Shown here: piece after piece, positions 54,132-64,000 of the stretch
Numbering within the stretch: the stretch's first letter is position 1
Layout: every line of letters starts with the position of its first letter
Origin: Hesseltinella vesiculosa
Taxonomy: Eukaryota; Mucoromycota; Mucoromycetes; Mucorales; Cunninghamellaceae
Assembly (NCBI GenBank): GCA_002104935.1
Contig: MCGT01000007.1
Span: forward strand, 1 to 64,000
Length of the DNA stretch: 64,000 nucleotides
Reading direction: 5' to 3'
Position numbers and translations under genes: made by a program
The notes under the pieces: generated by a model
Told to the model about the DNA's origin: nothing
Databases searched by the model: none
Seen by the model: only the letters and a program-made list of their open reading frames with translations

Positions 54132-55186
54132 CTATCTCAAATACTGCACAATCGCCCAAAGGATGATCATCGTAATCACAAGCCCACCATAAAAAATCCA
54201 TTTGTCCTGGGTCGTGCGTCGTTCAATGTACCGAATGACATTTTGTGATACTCCAAGCGTGGAAAATGTGTCCATGAGTCGACGTTGAGCTTTCTACTCA
54301 AAAAGTAAAAAAAAAAAATAATAGGAGGAGGGGAGGGGGGTCAACGTCAGCGTTTCAGGAATATTGCCTCTTACTTTAAGGATTCCGTGCTGATCTGCCA
54401 AATTCTCCAGCAAGGTGTTCGCCTGGGTAATAAAGTCATCTAGCTGGCTGTCAGTGCGATCTGCAAAAGCGCTTTCTCGTGCGGCAAACGCGGATTGTGT
54501 CATGGGTTGATAAGGATACTCGGGCTAAAAAAAAATAGGTCAGGTGAAAGATGTCCTTCATCATGCGTCCCAGAGCGGTTTCAATGATCTCCACTAGAGG
54601 GAACTTACGGCAGAAGTATCATAGTGACCAGGTTTGCGCCGAGCCAAAAGTGATTCACGGTTTTGTTCCAGGCGACGGTTTTCTTGTGTTTTCTTGGCAG
54701 CTTCAAAGCGAGATCGCATTTCTTGCAAGTCTTGTCGAAACTTGGCAACACGGCTAGTGCAATAAACAATAGTGAATGGGTGCGTTCCTGGTTGCTGAGA
54801 TGGTTGAGATGGGTATTACTTTAACGCGGTTTCTTTTTTGACAGCCACCATTTCACGTTTGGCAAGGTTGTCATAGTCATCAATGGAACGCTGTAGTGAG
54901 GATATTGATGCCGAGATTTGACCTACGTTCATTATAATGGAATGAGATGCATTATTTCTCTGCCTTGCCTTGTAGTTTTCCTTTTGATATCGTTACCTTG
55001 TAGACCAGCCGACAGGTCTTGTCCAGATGCAAATTCTAAAACGTAAAAAAAAAGGATGAGTCGCTTGGTGATGGCCAGGTGCTTGTGTCATTCCATCTGC
55101 TTTATTTTTATTACTAAAAACATACTTGTGAGATCTCTTTCTAGAGCTTGGCTCTGCTTAAGAGCATGGTTGTACAGTGAATTCAT
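54132..55186 (-). CDS. BOS1: Golgi Qb-SNARE membrin/Bos1 (GOSR2-like)
   Basis: SNARE for ER-to-Golgi vesicle fusion. Exons on the minus strand: 55186-55126, 55035-54997, 54922-54820, 54753-54609, 54524-54375, 54293-54132, joining in frame to 219 residues. The N-terminus MNSLYNHALKQSQALERDL fits the Habc start of membrin. The SNARE motif runs from DSQLDDFITQANTLLENLAD through QHGILKKAQRRLMDTFSTLG to VIRYIERRTTQDKW, followed directly by a C-terminal membrane anchor (IFYGGLVITMIILWAIVQYL). RRTTQDKW before the anchor is diagnostic for the membrin/Bos1 group. Confidence 0.93.
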
Positions 55187-55495
55187 AACACAACCGTCGA
55201 AGAAGACAAAGAAAGAAGGGAAAAAAAAGAAAAAAGACAGCAGCGTGCCAGTTTTTTTAGAATGGCCTTCCTTTTTTGTGATGGCATTGTAGGAAAAAAA
55301 ATAAATACATCCAATCAAGAAGCATTATAGCCATGCGATAAATTAACAACACATTTTTTTTTTTTTTGATGCAGCCATGAGCCGATCTATAGGCTGGCAT
55401 TTTTATTGAGTTTAGTGTCTATCCCCCCATGACTTTCTGACTGGCTGCGCTGTTTTTTTCTCGAAATGTTGCCACCACGATGTTGGTGTACTCTT

Positions 55496-55858
55496 TCAAA
55501 ACATGGCTTCAGGCAAAAGTAAGCGGCAGATTCTAAAACGCATACCCATATGGCTTAGATAATCTGCCTTGGGGAACACTCGAACGCATTTTGCAGAGGG
55601 AAAGTTGGTGTCAGCAATGTCGACAAACACGCCGCCGGTGACCAGGGCCTTGTCCAAGCTTGCATAGTTTTGACAGTTCAGGGGCATCCAGCGTCGTTGG
55701 TTGAAGTAAAGCCATTGCACTTGAGGGGGAGGCCTTTTTGGTTTGAATAGAGTTGGTGGCATTGGGTTTGTGCCAAACACGAGGTTTATGTGAGGCATCT
55801 CTATATGAAGGGCAGTCGTAAGAAAGCCGTGAAGAAAAGAGAAAGGGAGAAGCCACAT
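55496..55858 (-). CDS. Small uncharacterised protein, WWE-like core
   Basis: Not recognised with confidence. A 120-codon frame from ATG 55,858 to TGA 55,496. A hydrophobic N-terminus (MWLLPFSFLHGFLTTALHIE) precedes PPPQVQWLYFNQRRWMPLNC, then NYASLDKAL and VFVDIADTNFPSAKCVRV. The W-[LIV]-Y...RW.PL pattern with a following VD..D strand recalls WWE or DDHD-phospholipase N-terminal regions. A polyadenylation-like AATAAA lies on the minus strand near 55,400. It could be a short gene or the remnant of a longer one; upstream exons are not evident. Confidence 0.4.
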   Translation of the reverse strand: MWLLPFSFLHGFLTTALHIEMPHINLVFGTNPMPPTLFKPKRPPPQVQWLYFNQRRWMPLNCQNYASLDKALVTGGVFVDIADTNFPSAKCVRVFPKADYLSHMGMRFRICRLLLPEAMF

Positions 55859-56247
55859 GGGCCAGGTTCAAGCATCAGTGGAAATGCTCCTCAGAGTCAT
55901 GAGATCAAAGAGTTGTAAGAAAAAGAGAAAGCCATGATTCATCTGACCATGAATAAAGAAACGATCGTTTTTTACGACGATCAAGGTTTTGTCACGAGTC
56001 CTCATGCTCTACCAGGAAGGTCACGAGCGAGCAGATGAAGAACGGAGCAAACCCACCGGACCAAAAATGGTCGCCGGACAAGAGTGTTGGGCCCCAAAAA
56101 TCCAGCTATCCATCCATCCATTGATTGGCTGCCATGGCACTCCAGTGGCTTGTCGGTGTAATTTTTTTTATTTGGACCCACTCCTTTTTTTTTTCATTCT
56201 TTTTCTTTTTTTCTTTCCTTCTTCCTTTTTTTCATTACCAACATACC
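55859..56247. other. Divergent spacer and eL19 promoter
   Basis: About 390 bp, ending in a pyrimidine-rich stretch (56,160-56,240) typical of fungal ribosomal protein promoters. No gene seen. Confidence 0.5.
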
Positions 56248-56920
56248 ATGTAAGTTTGAAGAACACAGGGTTTTATCGAACAAAACTCGTCTGACCGCTC
56301 GCCTTTCATATTAGGGTGAACTTGACTATCCAAAAGCGTTTGGCTGCCTCCGTCCTCAGCTGTGGTCAACGTAAGATCTGGCTCGACCCCAACGAAGTCA
56401 CCGAAATCTCCAACGCCAACTCCCGTAAGTCTATCAGACCGTATTTCTTGAACCTGTCGACTCACCTCTTTTCATTTGTGTAGGCGCTAACATCCGCAAG
56501 TTGGTCAAGGATGGTTTGATCATCCGCAAGCCTGAAATTGGTGCTTCCCGTCAACGTTTCCGTGAACGTTTGGCTGCCAAGCGTCTTGGTCGCCACATGG
56601 GTCATGGTAAGCGCAAGGGTACTGCCAACGCTCGTATGTCTCGCCAAACCCTCTGGATGCGCCGCATGCGTGTCCTCCGTCGTCTCCTTCGCAAGTACCG
56701 TGAAGCTGGCAAGATCGACAAGCACTTGTACCACAACCTCTACTTGAAGTCCAAGGGTAACGGTTTCAAGAACAAGCGTGTCTTGATGGAATACATCCAC
56801 AAGGCCAAGGCTGAACAAATCCGTGCCAAGAACCTTGCCGAACAAGCTGCTGCTCTCCGTGCTAAGAACAAGGCCATGCGTGAACGCCGCAAGGTCCGTG
56901 CCGAAGAAAAGTCTGCCTAA
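56248..56920 (+). CDS. RPL19: 60S ribosomal protein eL19 (RPL19), start codon split by intron
   Basis: Large-subunit ribosomal protein. Three exons: 56248-56249 (only AT of the ATG), 56315-56424 and 56484-56920, giving 182 residues. The first intron (GTAAGT...TTAG) lies inside the start codon, so the joined reading begins [10 protein letters not shown]. The eL19 features are [25 protein letters not shown], the basic [20 protein letters not shown] helix, and the long C-terminal helix. AATAAA at 56934-56939. A first intron at or within the start codon is a known feature of eukaryotic ribosomal protein genes. Confidence 0.97.
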
Positions 56921-58611
56921 ATCCTTCCTTTTTAATAAAAGAACCTCTTTTTTGTTGCAAACACCTTCCCATAACTATCTGCTTGTCTTTTTAGTTTCAG
57001 CCTATGAGGCAAAAAGAAAAAAAAAATGACAACCAGGGTCAAGGCTCGGGATAATTAACCCCAAAAGGGTCAACAAACTTGAACACGACTAAAAAAACAC
57101 AAGCTGAAATCCTTGCCCGTCCCTTTTTGAAAAAAAGAAGCAACGCTACACAGCACTTTTGAGTGATTGGATCGACGTAAAATCTTGCCCAAGTGTGCAA
57201 ACTCATGAATAGTGTCGCTACTGAAAAAATCAGGTCGATTGACATAGACTGTCCAGACAGCTTTTGACCAGTTTCGTTTGGACGCCTCCTAACTCAGCTG
57301 AAGAAATGAAAAAATCGTCCATTTTCCCCATGCAAATACAGTATTTCATTTTGGCAAGAGAACACCAATTCACAGGCAAAATAAATTTGACTGTACGCAA
57401 TCCAGGTCAGATTTGCACGCAAAGCAATCCCAATGCACGTGAACCTGTTTCTCCAGATCTCTGGGGCACGCAAACTTCTTCCTTTTAAATAATTTTGGAT
57501 CTGCATGTATACATCACAAACCGCTTCGATGGGACTCTCATGTCGTTGGGCTGGATTTCTGCCATCATCTGGCAATGACAAAGGTTTCTTTCTTTTAGTG
57601 GATAGATGTTCATGGCTGGGGAGATGCAATCTCCGCCCAGGGTCTGGAGGTTGTCAGTTCTCCACCTTCTAACTCTTCCCTCCGCTGTCAAAACGAAACT
57701 GGACATTGAAGTGTAACATTTCGTTTTTTGTTTTTTTTTTTTTCAAAATGTGGAAGCGTCAACGTCGAACTTGACAAAGTCCCGATTTGAAGAAGAAATG
57801 CCATCACCTTGATCACTTTCGGCGTGTTCGACGTCGTTCGACCTGTCTTTTTCTCTTTTAGTCACCATGATGTTTGAGCTGCTTGTGATTTCACTGCGAT
57901 CAGATCCAAGTTCGGCAGGCTTTTTGCATCTTCAGCCTGGTTGACTATAGCAGGTATTCGCATGCATGAAATTGCCGTGCTACCTGACAAATGTTTACTT
58001 TTAACTTTGACAACATTTCATTATAGCCTAGTGTTGTGCAAAGTTTGGTGACAGATTTATTACTCTCCGCCATGGCTATCACCGAGTCAGCATGCGCGCC
58101 TGGCGTCGGAATTTGAATTTTCTGAGGATTTCTCACTGATGGAATCGTTGTGATGACCCAGCGGCAATCAAACATGAAGAAAACAGTTGGCTGGAAAGAA
58201 TGGTGGAACTAAGGCCGGCCTGGTCCCCCGGTTGCTCAGAATATTTATCTTTCAATCTATTGTTGATTGTTGACGGAAGTAGAAAGAAAAAAGGATGAAG
58301 ACTGTCACACAAACGATGTATTTTTCGTTTGTTCCCCTTGCATGCTGAGTAGGAAACCCCAGAGATAAAGTCTCTCAGAAGCGTGCGGTTGGATTTGTAC
58401 ATTCTCGTCTACACTGATTGCACATCCCACGCTTGCCACAGGAATCGGTTTCCTGTTATCAAATTGTAATACGACGGGGCTGAGAAAGGAAGAGCTCTTG
58501 CTGGGTTTTTTGAGACAGTTCTAAAAAAAAGAGCGCTTTCTATTTTTTTTGCTCCTTTTTTTTTTTTTTTTTCTCACCTCTCCATTCGTTCATCTTGTCC
58601 TCTACTTGAAA
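56921..58611. other. Gene-poor spacer
   Basis: 1.7 kb with the eL19 polyadenylation signal, one dispersed repeat copy (57,145-57,335) and a short acidic minus-strand frame (57,743-57,870; MVTKREKDRSNDVEHAESDQ) that I do not call as a gene. A T-rich stretch precedes the Rab-GAP start. Confidence 0.55.
57145..57335 (+). repeat. Dispersed ~180 bp repeat, copy 3
   Basis: Shares ordered blocks with 45,875-46,070 (starts ACACAGCACTTTTGAGTGAT; then GTCGATTG, TTTGACCAGTTTCGTTT, CTCAGCT, AATGAAAAAATCG). Continued weaker similarity to about 57,360 (TTTTGGCAAGA). Confidence 0.65.
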
Positions 58612-61600
58612 ATGGCCGATCCTGCTTTTCAAGTGTTCACCTTGCCAACACAAGTGGATAGCTTCATCTCACCGTTTTGGACGACCGTCAAAGAACAACC
58701 TCATTTTCTTTGGCAGCAAACCAAGGCACAAAAGAACGCCATCTTTCGAAGCGTCTTAGGCACATTGCAAAATGTGTAAGCAGGAGAGAAGAAATGAAAA
58801 TAAAAAAGGATTGAATGGATGGAGGGATGATTTAGTTACCCTTTCCCCCCCACATCTAGGTTAGATACCAAACAGTCTCCTTATCGCATTCTCTTTCGAC
58901 GCGCAGACGGTTCCTGCTTGCAAATTGCAACCGCACAGACCGAAAAGCAAGCAGATTTGGCTTGGCGTTGGATTAAAGGTATTAAAAAAAATAATGTGAC
59001 GAAAGCAGCCAGCATGACAATATCTTTTTCTAAAACAGACAACCTGGGCGAGGCTTTGGATGCATTGGAAACCTCAGAACAAGAGGATTTTGTAGTGACA
59101 AAAATAAATTCAATTGTCACACGACGAGGTAATGGACGAAAATAGCCCCTATTTTCCCCTAGCTTACACACTTATTTAATTTAGATGTTGGCACGGACGA
59201 TGTATCTGCTGACGAAAAGGTGCGCAACGCTTCGAGAAATTTTAGACAAACCTTTGATTTACCCACGACCGAGCGCCTCGTCAACTGTAAGGAATGGGAG
59301 AGACATCGAAGCCATGCATCATGCTGATCGATCCCGTGCTTTTTTAACGCTAGACTATTCGGGTGCGTATCATTATAACCGTCTCACCAACCAAGGGTGG
59401 CTCTACATCAGCGAAAACTACATGGGTTTTTATGCTTACTTGCTCGGCCTGGAAACCAAGGTGCTGATCGAACTCAAGAACATCCAGGACATCAAAAAAG
59501 AGAAATCCAAACGTGGGGTGTTTGCTGACGCCATCAAGATTGTCATGAAGGACAAGCAGGAAGTACGTCTCTCTCTCCTCCCCGTTTTATGGTGACATGA
59601 AGCATCTGTCGCGCTCACTATTTCATTTTGTATAGCATTTCTTCTCCAATCTATTCAAGCGCGACGAGGTATACGAGTTGCTGGTGCAACTAACCGGCAT
59701 GGCCATGCAACGTTTATTGAAGAGCACGGCTCTAGAACACTCCCCTGGAAGCGAATTATCCAACGATCAAACCGTGCCATCGCTGCCTGCTACTCAGGAG
59801 TCGTCGGCAAAATCGAGCCTGGACTTGGGTGCCAAACAAGGCCCAGCCCAGCCTTTGAAAACCAACCTTGCCGCTCAAAAACGAGACGACAGCTTCCGGT
59901 TCCAATTCCGTCTGCCCATTTCCGAACATCTCCTCCAGACCGTCGACACAATGTTCATGATGGATGAGCAGCTGGAAGGCGCTGAGCAACCCACCACGAT
60001 GCGCTTCCGCGGTAAACTGTACTTGTCTGAAGTTTACCTCACCTTTGCTTCGACCGAGCGCAATGTCCACTACCAAACCGTCCTACCCCTCTACACCATC
60101 CGCCGTGTCGAACGATTGAATGACAAGGATCATCCTTTTGGCATCAAAATCATCAACTGGCATCAGGCCGTCATCACCCTGGATTTGAATGTGTAAAGGC
60201 AGGAGACACGAGTGCCACAGGAAAGAGCTGTTGATTTTTACTTGTCTATCTGTTCAGGAACAAATCCCAGTACGAATCATTCTCAGCCTCGTTGATAGAC
60301 CAGCTGCGCAACCAAATCAAGCACATGAAGATGATGAAACGCTTCCTCGCCACGTGTCCATCAGAAGCCTTGGTGGCCGACAAGGATGCGGAAGCAATGG
60401 ATCAATTGCCTGGTGGTCTCGGCCTCGAATTCGGTTTCCCTGGTGATCCTCGCAAACTCAAAGACAAGAGCAAAATGAAGCTGTGGAAGCAATTCTTCAT
60501 CGGTAAATACCCCGTGGAAAAAAAACCAGCGTGCTCACTCTTTGTTTCCTCCCAGATCACGGACGCAATCTGACCATCTCCAAAACACCTCGCTTTGGCA
60601 AGCTCGTACGTGTAGGACTGCCAAACCGACTACGAGGAGAGATTTGGGAAACTTGCTCGGGTGCGATTTACCTCCGGTTCATGAATCAAGGGCTTTATCA
60701 ACAGCTCTTGGAGGACAACAAAGGCAAGAGCTCGCTCAGCCTGGAAGAAATAGAAAAGGACCTGAACAGGTATGTGGGTAATGGGTGAAGGCGTTGTCTG
60801 ACGTCCTCTACTTTTACAGATCGCTCCCGGAATATTCAGCTTATCAAACTCCTCAAGGCATTGATAGTCTGAGACGTGTGCTCAGCGCATATTCATGGAA
60901 GGATCCTGAACTTGGTTATTGTCAAGCCATGAACATTGTTACCTCAGCCATCCTGATGTAAAGCGTCTACGATAAAGATTTAAAACTTACCTTTTTTTTT
61001 TTTTTTTTTTTGGGTTGTGTTTAGATACATGAGCGAAGAACAAGCCTTTTACACACTCAGCGTGCTCTGTGACGACATGCTTCCTGGCTATTACAGTACT
61101 TCTATGTATGGCGCCTTACTGGATCAGATCATCTTTGAACACCTGCTGGAAACCACCATGCCGATCTTGCACACTCATTTCAAGAAAACCGATATTCAAC
61201 TGTCAGTTGCTTGCTTGCCGTGGTTCCTAAGCTTGTACATCAACTCTATGCCGTTGCTTCTCGCCTTTCGTGTGCTGGACTGTTTCTTCATGGATGGTCC
61301 CAAAGTTTTATTCCAAATCGGCCTTGCCATTCTCAAAATCAACGGTGAACAGCTTCTGCAAACTCATGATGATGGCGCCTTTATCAATGTGCTCAAGAAC
61401 TATTTTAACCATCTGCAAGACCCACTGTACCCTGATGCCACGACTGCCAAAGCCAGACATCTCACCGTAAGTGTACATCTACTGTGGAGCCATACCAAAA
61501 AGAAAAACTGAACCTCCTTCCCTTCCGCTTGACGATAGAAATTCAACGAGCTGCTCTTGGTGGCCTACCGAGAATTTGGCAATATCACTGACGAAAAAGT

Positions 61601-62933
61601 TCGTGAATTACGCCAAACCCATCAACTCAAGGTAGTGGCTGGGATCGAGTCCTTCACTAAACGATCGGCACTGCGCAGCATCGAAGACACAGGCGGCCTG
61701 ACAAAGGATGAACTCGGCATCATCTATGACAGATTCTTCAATGTCCTCTACTACAAGCAACAACAAGAACAAGATGGCTCGACCGACCATGTGTCCTCTT
61801 CTTCAACGCGCATGGATTCCAGTGATTTCACCCTCTTCTTCGGCAACCTAGCATCCTGGGCCAAAACCTCACAGCAGGACTATGAACCCGATCGCCAGGG
61901 CCAGGTCTCCATTGGCAAACAGTTCCTGGCGCGGCTCTTTGACGTGTTTGATGTATCCCATAGTGGAACCATCAGCCTACAGGCAAGTGCCGACGCTTTC
62001 GTAAAAATTATTAGAATGCTCACATTTTATTTGTTAAATGTAGGATGCCATCGTTGGTGTAGCTTCTATCATCAAGGGAGACCTGAACTCGCAAATCAAG
62101 CTGTTTTTCGATCTCCACGATCAAGACAAAGATGGGATACTGAATCGGGAACAGGTGGTGCAGTTTTCAGAAACGCTGCTCTGGATATTCCGTGATATGT
62201 CGGATGAGGAACACTTGAACTCGGTGTCCACATTTTTGCGTAATGCCATGGAATATTCGGAATCCAAAGAAAACGCCCAAGACATTTCTCTCTCAAAAGA
62301 ATCGTTGAGGTAAAAAGAAAAGATCAGCATCAGAGGTTTCAGAGCTCATCGGTCCTTTCCAACCTTAGAATGATCATTCTGGCCGATGAAATCCTCGAGG
62401 ACTTTTTTGATCATGGGTTTGCTCAGTCGGTGCAATTGGTGGAAAAGGTCGTTGAGCAACAGCGCAACTTGGGACGCGAGCTGGTGAACAATCTGCTTGC
62501 CACCGGCGCCAAGCTTGCCAACGGCCGCTCGCCATTGCCCGACAACATTTCCTTTGCCAATATCCCGTCGCCCTCGGTCAAGTCACTCTTTTCCAGTTCC
62601 AGTGCCCAGAGCATCAGCACCGAAAAAAGCTCCATGGATTCCTCCATCCAATCCTTACCTAGCTCCAAGCTTGCCGTTGACCCTAGTCTCGGTGACACCA
62701 CGCCGGAGCCTATTGCCAAAGACACCGTTGAACGGAACGAGCCTACCGCTTCAAAGGAATCTTTTGAAGATGATACCAAGGGCCTAGACGATGACGACCA
62801 GCTGTTTGCTTCAGACAATGACAACGAGCCCGATAATGGCGATGTATTGGAAGAAGTAGAAAAGCTGCTGGAACAATATGGTGACGATGACGACGACGAC
62901 GACGAATTTGATGATGCCTTGGACACCCGATAA
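58612..62933 (+). CDS. TBC-domain Rab GTPase-activating protein with GRAM domains and EF-hand (TBC1D8/9-like)
   Basis: Stimulates GTP hydrolysis by a Rab GTPase. Thirteen exons (first 58612-58775, last 62369-62933) join in frame to 1184 residues. Order: an N-terminal helical region; a first GRAM domain ([38 protein letters not shown]); a second GRAM-like domain ([24 protein letters not shown]); then the TBC domain with the arginine finger IEKDLNRSLPEY and glutamine finger GYCQAMN; an EF-hand pair near residue 850 ([31 protein letters not shown]); and an acidic C-terminus ([20 protein letters not shown]). This architecture matches metazoan TBC1D8/9 and fungal Gyp-type relatives. The intron at 61983-62043 is GC-AG (CAG|GCAAGT). 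The Rab substrate is unknown. Confidence 0.93.
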
Positions 62934-63598
62934 ACCTCATCGAATTTGTTGTCCAGCCATTGCACTATTTCCTTTTTCAAAAAAAAAAAAAAAAGACCAA
63001 GATTCCCCTCACCCCTTCACTTGCTCTCACATTCTGCCCAATCCCTTTTTTATTTATTTATTTATTTTGGTTTGATATCAAAACTATATTGGTTCAATTA
63101 AAAGGAACAGCTTGGCTGTCACTCTTTTTTTATTGTGTTTTTTTCTGATCATGTGCCCCACCCTCCATGGCTTGAGCGTCCCTCGATTGTTTACAGTTTG
63201 GGGCATTTTTTTTTTTTTTTTTTTGCACACCCGCTTGGCCGCTTTTTGCTATTGCGCCCTGCATCCTTTTTGCGCAGCCAGTTTCTCCCCTTATCTTCAA
63301 AACAATGACGTGCGATTTTTTAGCAAAATATGATATAGTGGAGAGTTTATGCACACAGAAAGATTGCTCTATGGCCCAAGGTGGTGAGGAATGATGGCTA
63401 CCATTGACCAAAAAAGTCAAATTTGGCTTGGTGCAAGTTGTGTTAGAAAAACATTGAAAGCCAGTTCAAGGTTTTTTTTTTTTTTTTTTTTTTGTGGTTC
63501 CTTGAGTTTTTTTGTATTTTTTGTCTTCCTTTTCTCCCATCACCTTCCTGTCGTTCTATTCCCGTTTGGTATATTTATTCATCTAGTTTCCTGGTATT
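62934..63598. other. Intergenic spacer
   Basis: 665 bp with A/T homopolymers (62,980-62,993, 63,207-63,224, 63,472-63,493). No gene seen. Confidence 0.55.
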
Positions 63599-63952
63599 AT
63601 GGATTCACAGACCTCACGTTTCCATACGTATCATGGTACTGGGAATGAATCACACCCATGGTCGCCAACTAGCAGCTCCCAGCAACGACACCTTTCCTTA
63701 CTTGGCCGAAACACCACATACACTGCCCCAACCTCCAATCGACACTGGGAAACCATTCATCTCCGAGACAGCAGCTACTTTCACAAATACTCCATCGTTC
63801 CCTTGACATCCCAAGTCGAACAGCGGCGAGTCAATGACTACGCATGCTTGTTATCCATCGTCGCTCAGTCCCTTATTCAGCAGCTCACCCTAACCAACCG
63901 ATTCAAGAATAACATTGAATACCCCAACGCATTTGATGGCCAGCAGGTCGTG
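63599..63952 (+). CDS. Rho1 guanine nucleotide exchange factor (Rom2-like), 5' end only
   Basis: First exon (ATG 63599) runs to a GTAAGT donor at 63953; the gene continues beyond the window. The visible 118 residues begin with a Ser/Thr/His-rich disordered tail. Then comes LTSQVEQRRVNDYACLLSIV, a start similar to fungal Rom1/Rom2 N-terminal regions, and the entry of a DEP-like domain (NIEYPNAFDGQQVV). In Rom2 proteins this is followed by the DH, PH and CNH domains, which are not in this window. Assignment is by the short DEP match only. Confidence 0.55.
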
Positions 63953-64000
63953 GTAAGTTTCGTTTTTTGTACATTCCTGCTCTTGCTCGACATCCTTGTC

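Noticed and set aside
1..64000. CRISPR array, phage or bacterial operon
   Set aside because: No regularly spaced repeats with unique spacers were found, and the gene structure is eukaryotic throughout.

Overview
The window is nuclear DNA of a filamentous fungus, most likely an early-diverging Mucoromycota (Mucorales-like) species. Signs of this are compact genes with many 45-90 bp GT-AG introns, long A/T homopolymers in introns and spacers, fungal gene content (D-amino acid oxidase ending in SKL, Ccc1, membrin/Bos1, Rom2-like RhoGEF, RPA190), and two decayed gene families that I recall as multicopy in Mucorales. No bacterial operon, plasmid or virus is visible.

Layout. 1-6165: a Ty3/Gypsy LTR retrotransposon on the minus strand, cut by the left window edge and inserted 8 bp upstream of a tRNA-Ser(AGA). 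7668-20137: D-amino acid oxidase, vacuolar iron transporter, secreted phospholipase C, a small 4E-T-like eIF4E-binding protein, a Rogdi/Rav2 subunit of the RAVE complex, an ATF6-like membrane-anchored bZIP factor, and a small unknown protein. 21219-24931: a two-finger GATA factor, a small coiled-coil protein and COP9 signalosome subunit 5. 24932-28138: repeat-rich, gene-poor. 28139-39091: a secreted double-psi beta-barrel protein, a tiny unknown gene, the mitochondrial phosphate carrier, LTO1, RNA polymerase I largest subunit RPA190, and a secreted Ser/Thr-rich protein. 39092-48442: mostly non-genic, holding decayed Fanzor-like (eukaryotic TnpB) fragments wrapped around a second decayed lineage-specific gene. 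48443-51711: a repeat-bearing secreted paralogue of the 38.5 kb gene, then a near-perfect 980 bp foldback palindrome. 51712-63952: a 2-oxoglutarate/Fe(II) dioxygenase, O6-alkylguanine-DNA alkyltransferase, membrin/Bos1, a small unknown gene, ribosomal protein eL19, a TBC/GRAM/EF-hand Rab-GAP, and the 5' end of a Rho1 GEF.

Most genes are independent housekeeping genes, not a pathway cluster. Exons were joined by hand; every multi-exon model reported here keeps an open frame with summed lengths divisible by three, except where a break is stated. The points most worth a second look are the ATF6-like transmembrane bZIP, the 4E-T-like protein, the Ty3-at-tRNA insertion with identical LTRs but a broken pol, the paired ARPIG secreted proteins, the Fanzor-like wreck, the foldback palindrome, a dispersed ~180 bp repeat, three GC-AG introns, and the repeated motifs upstream of the phospholipase C gene.
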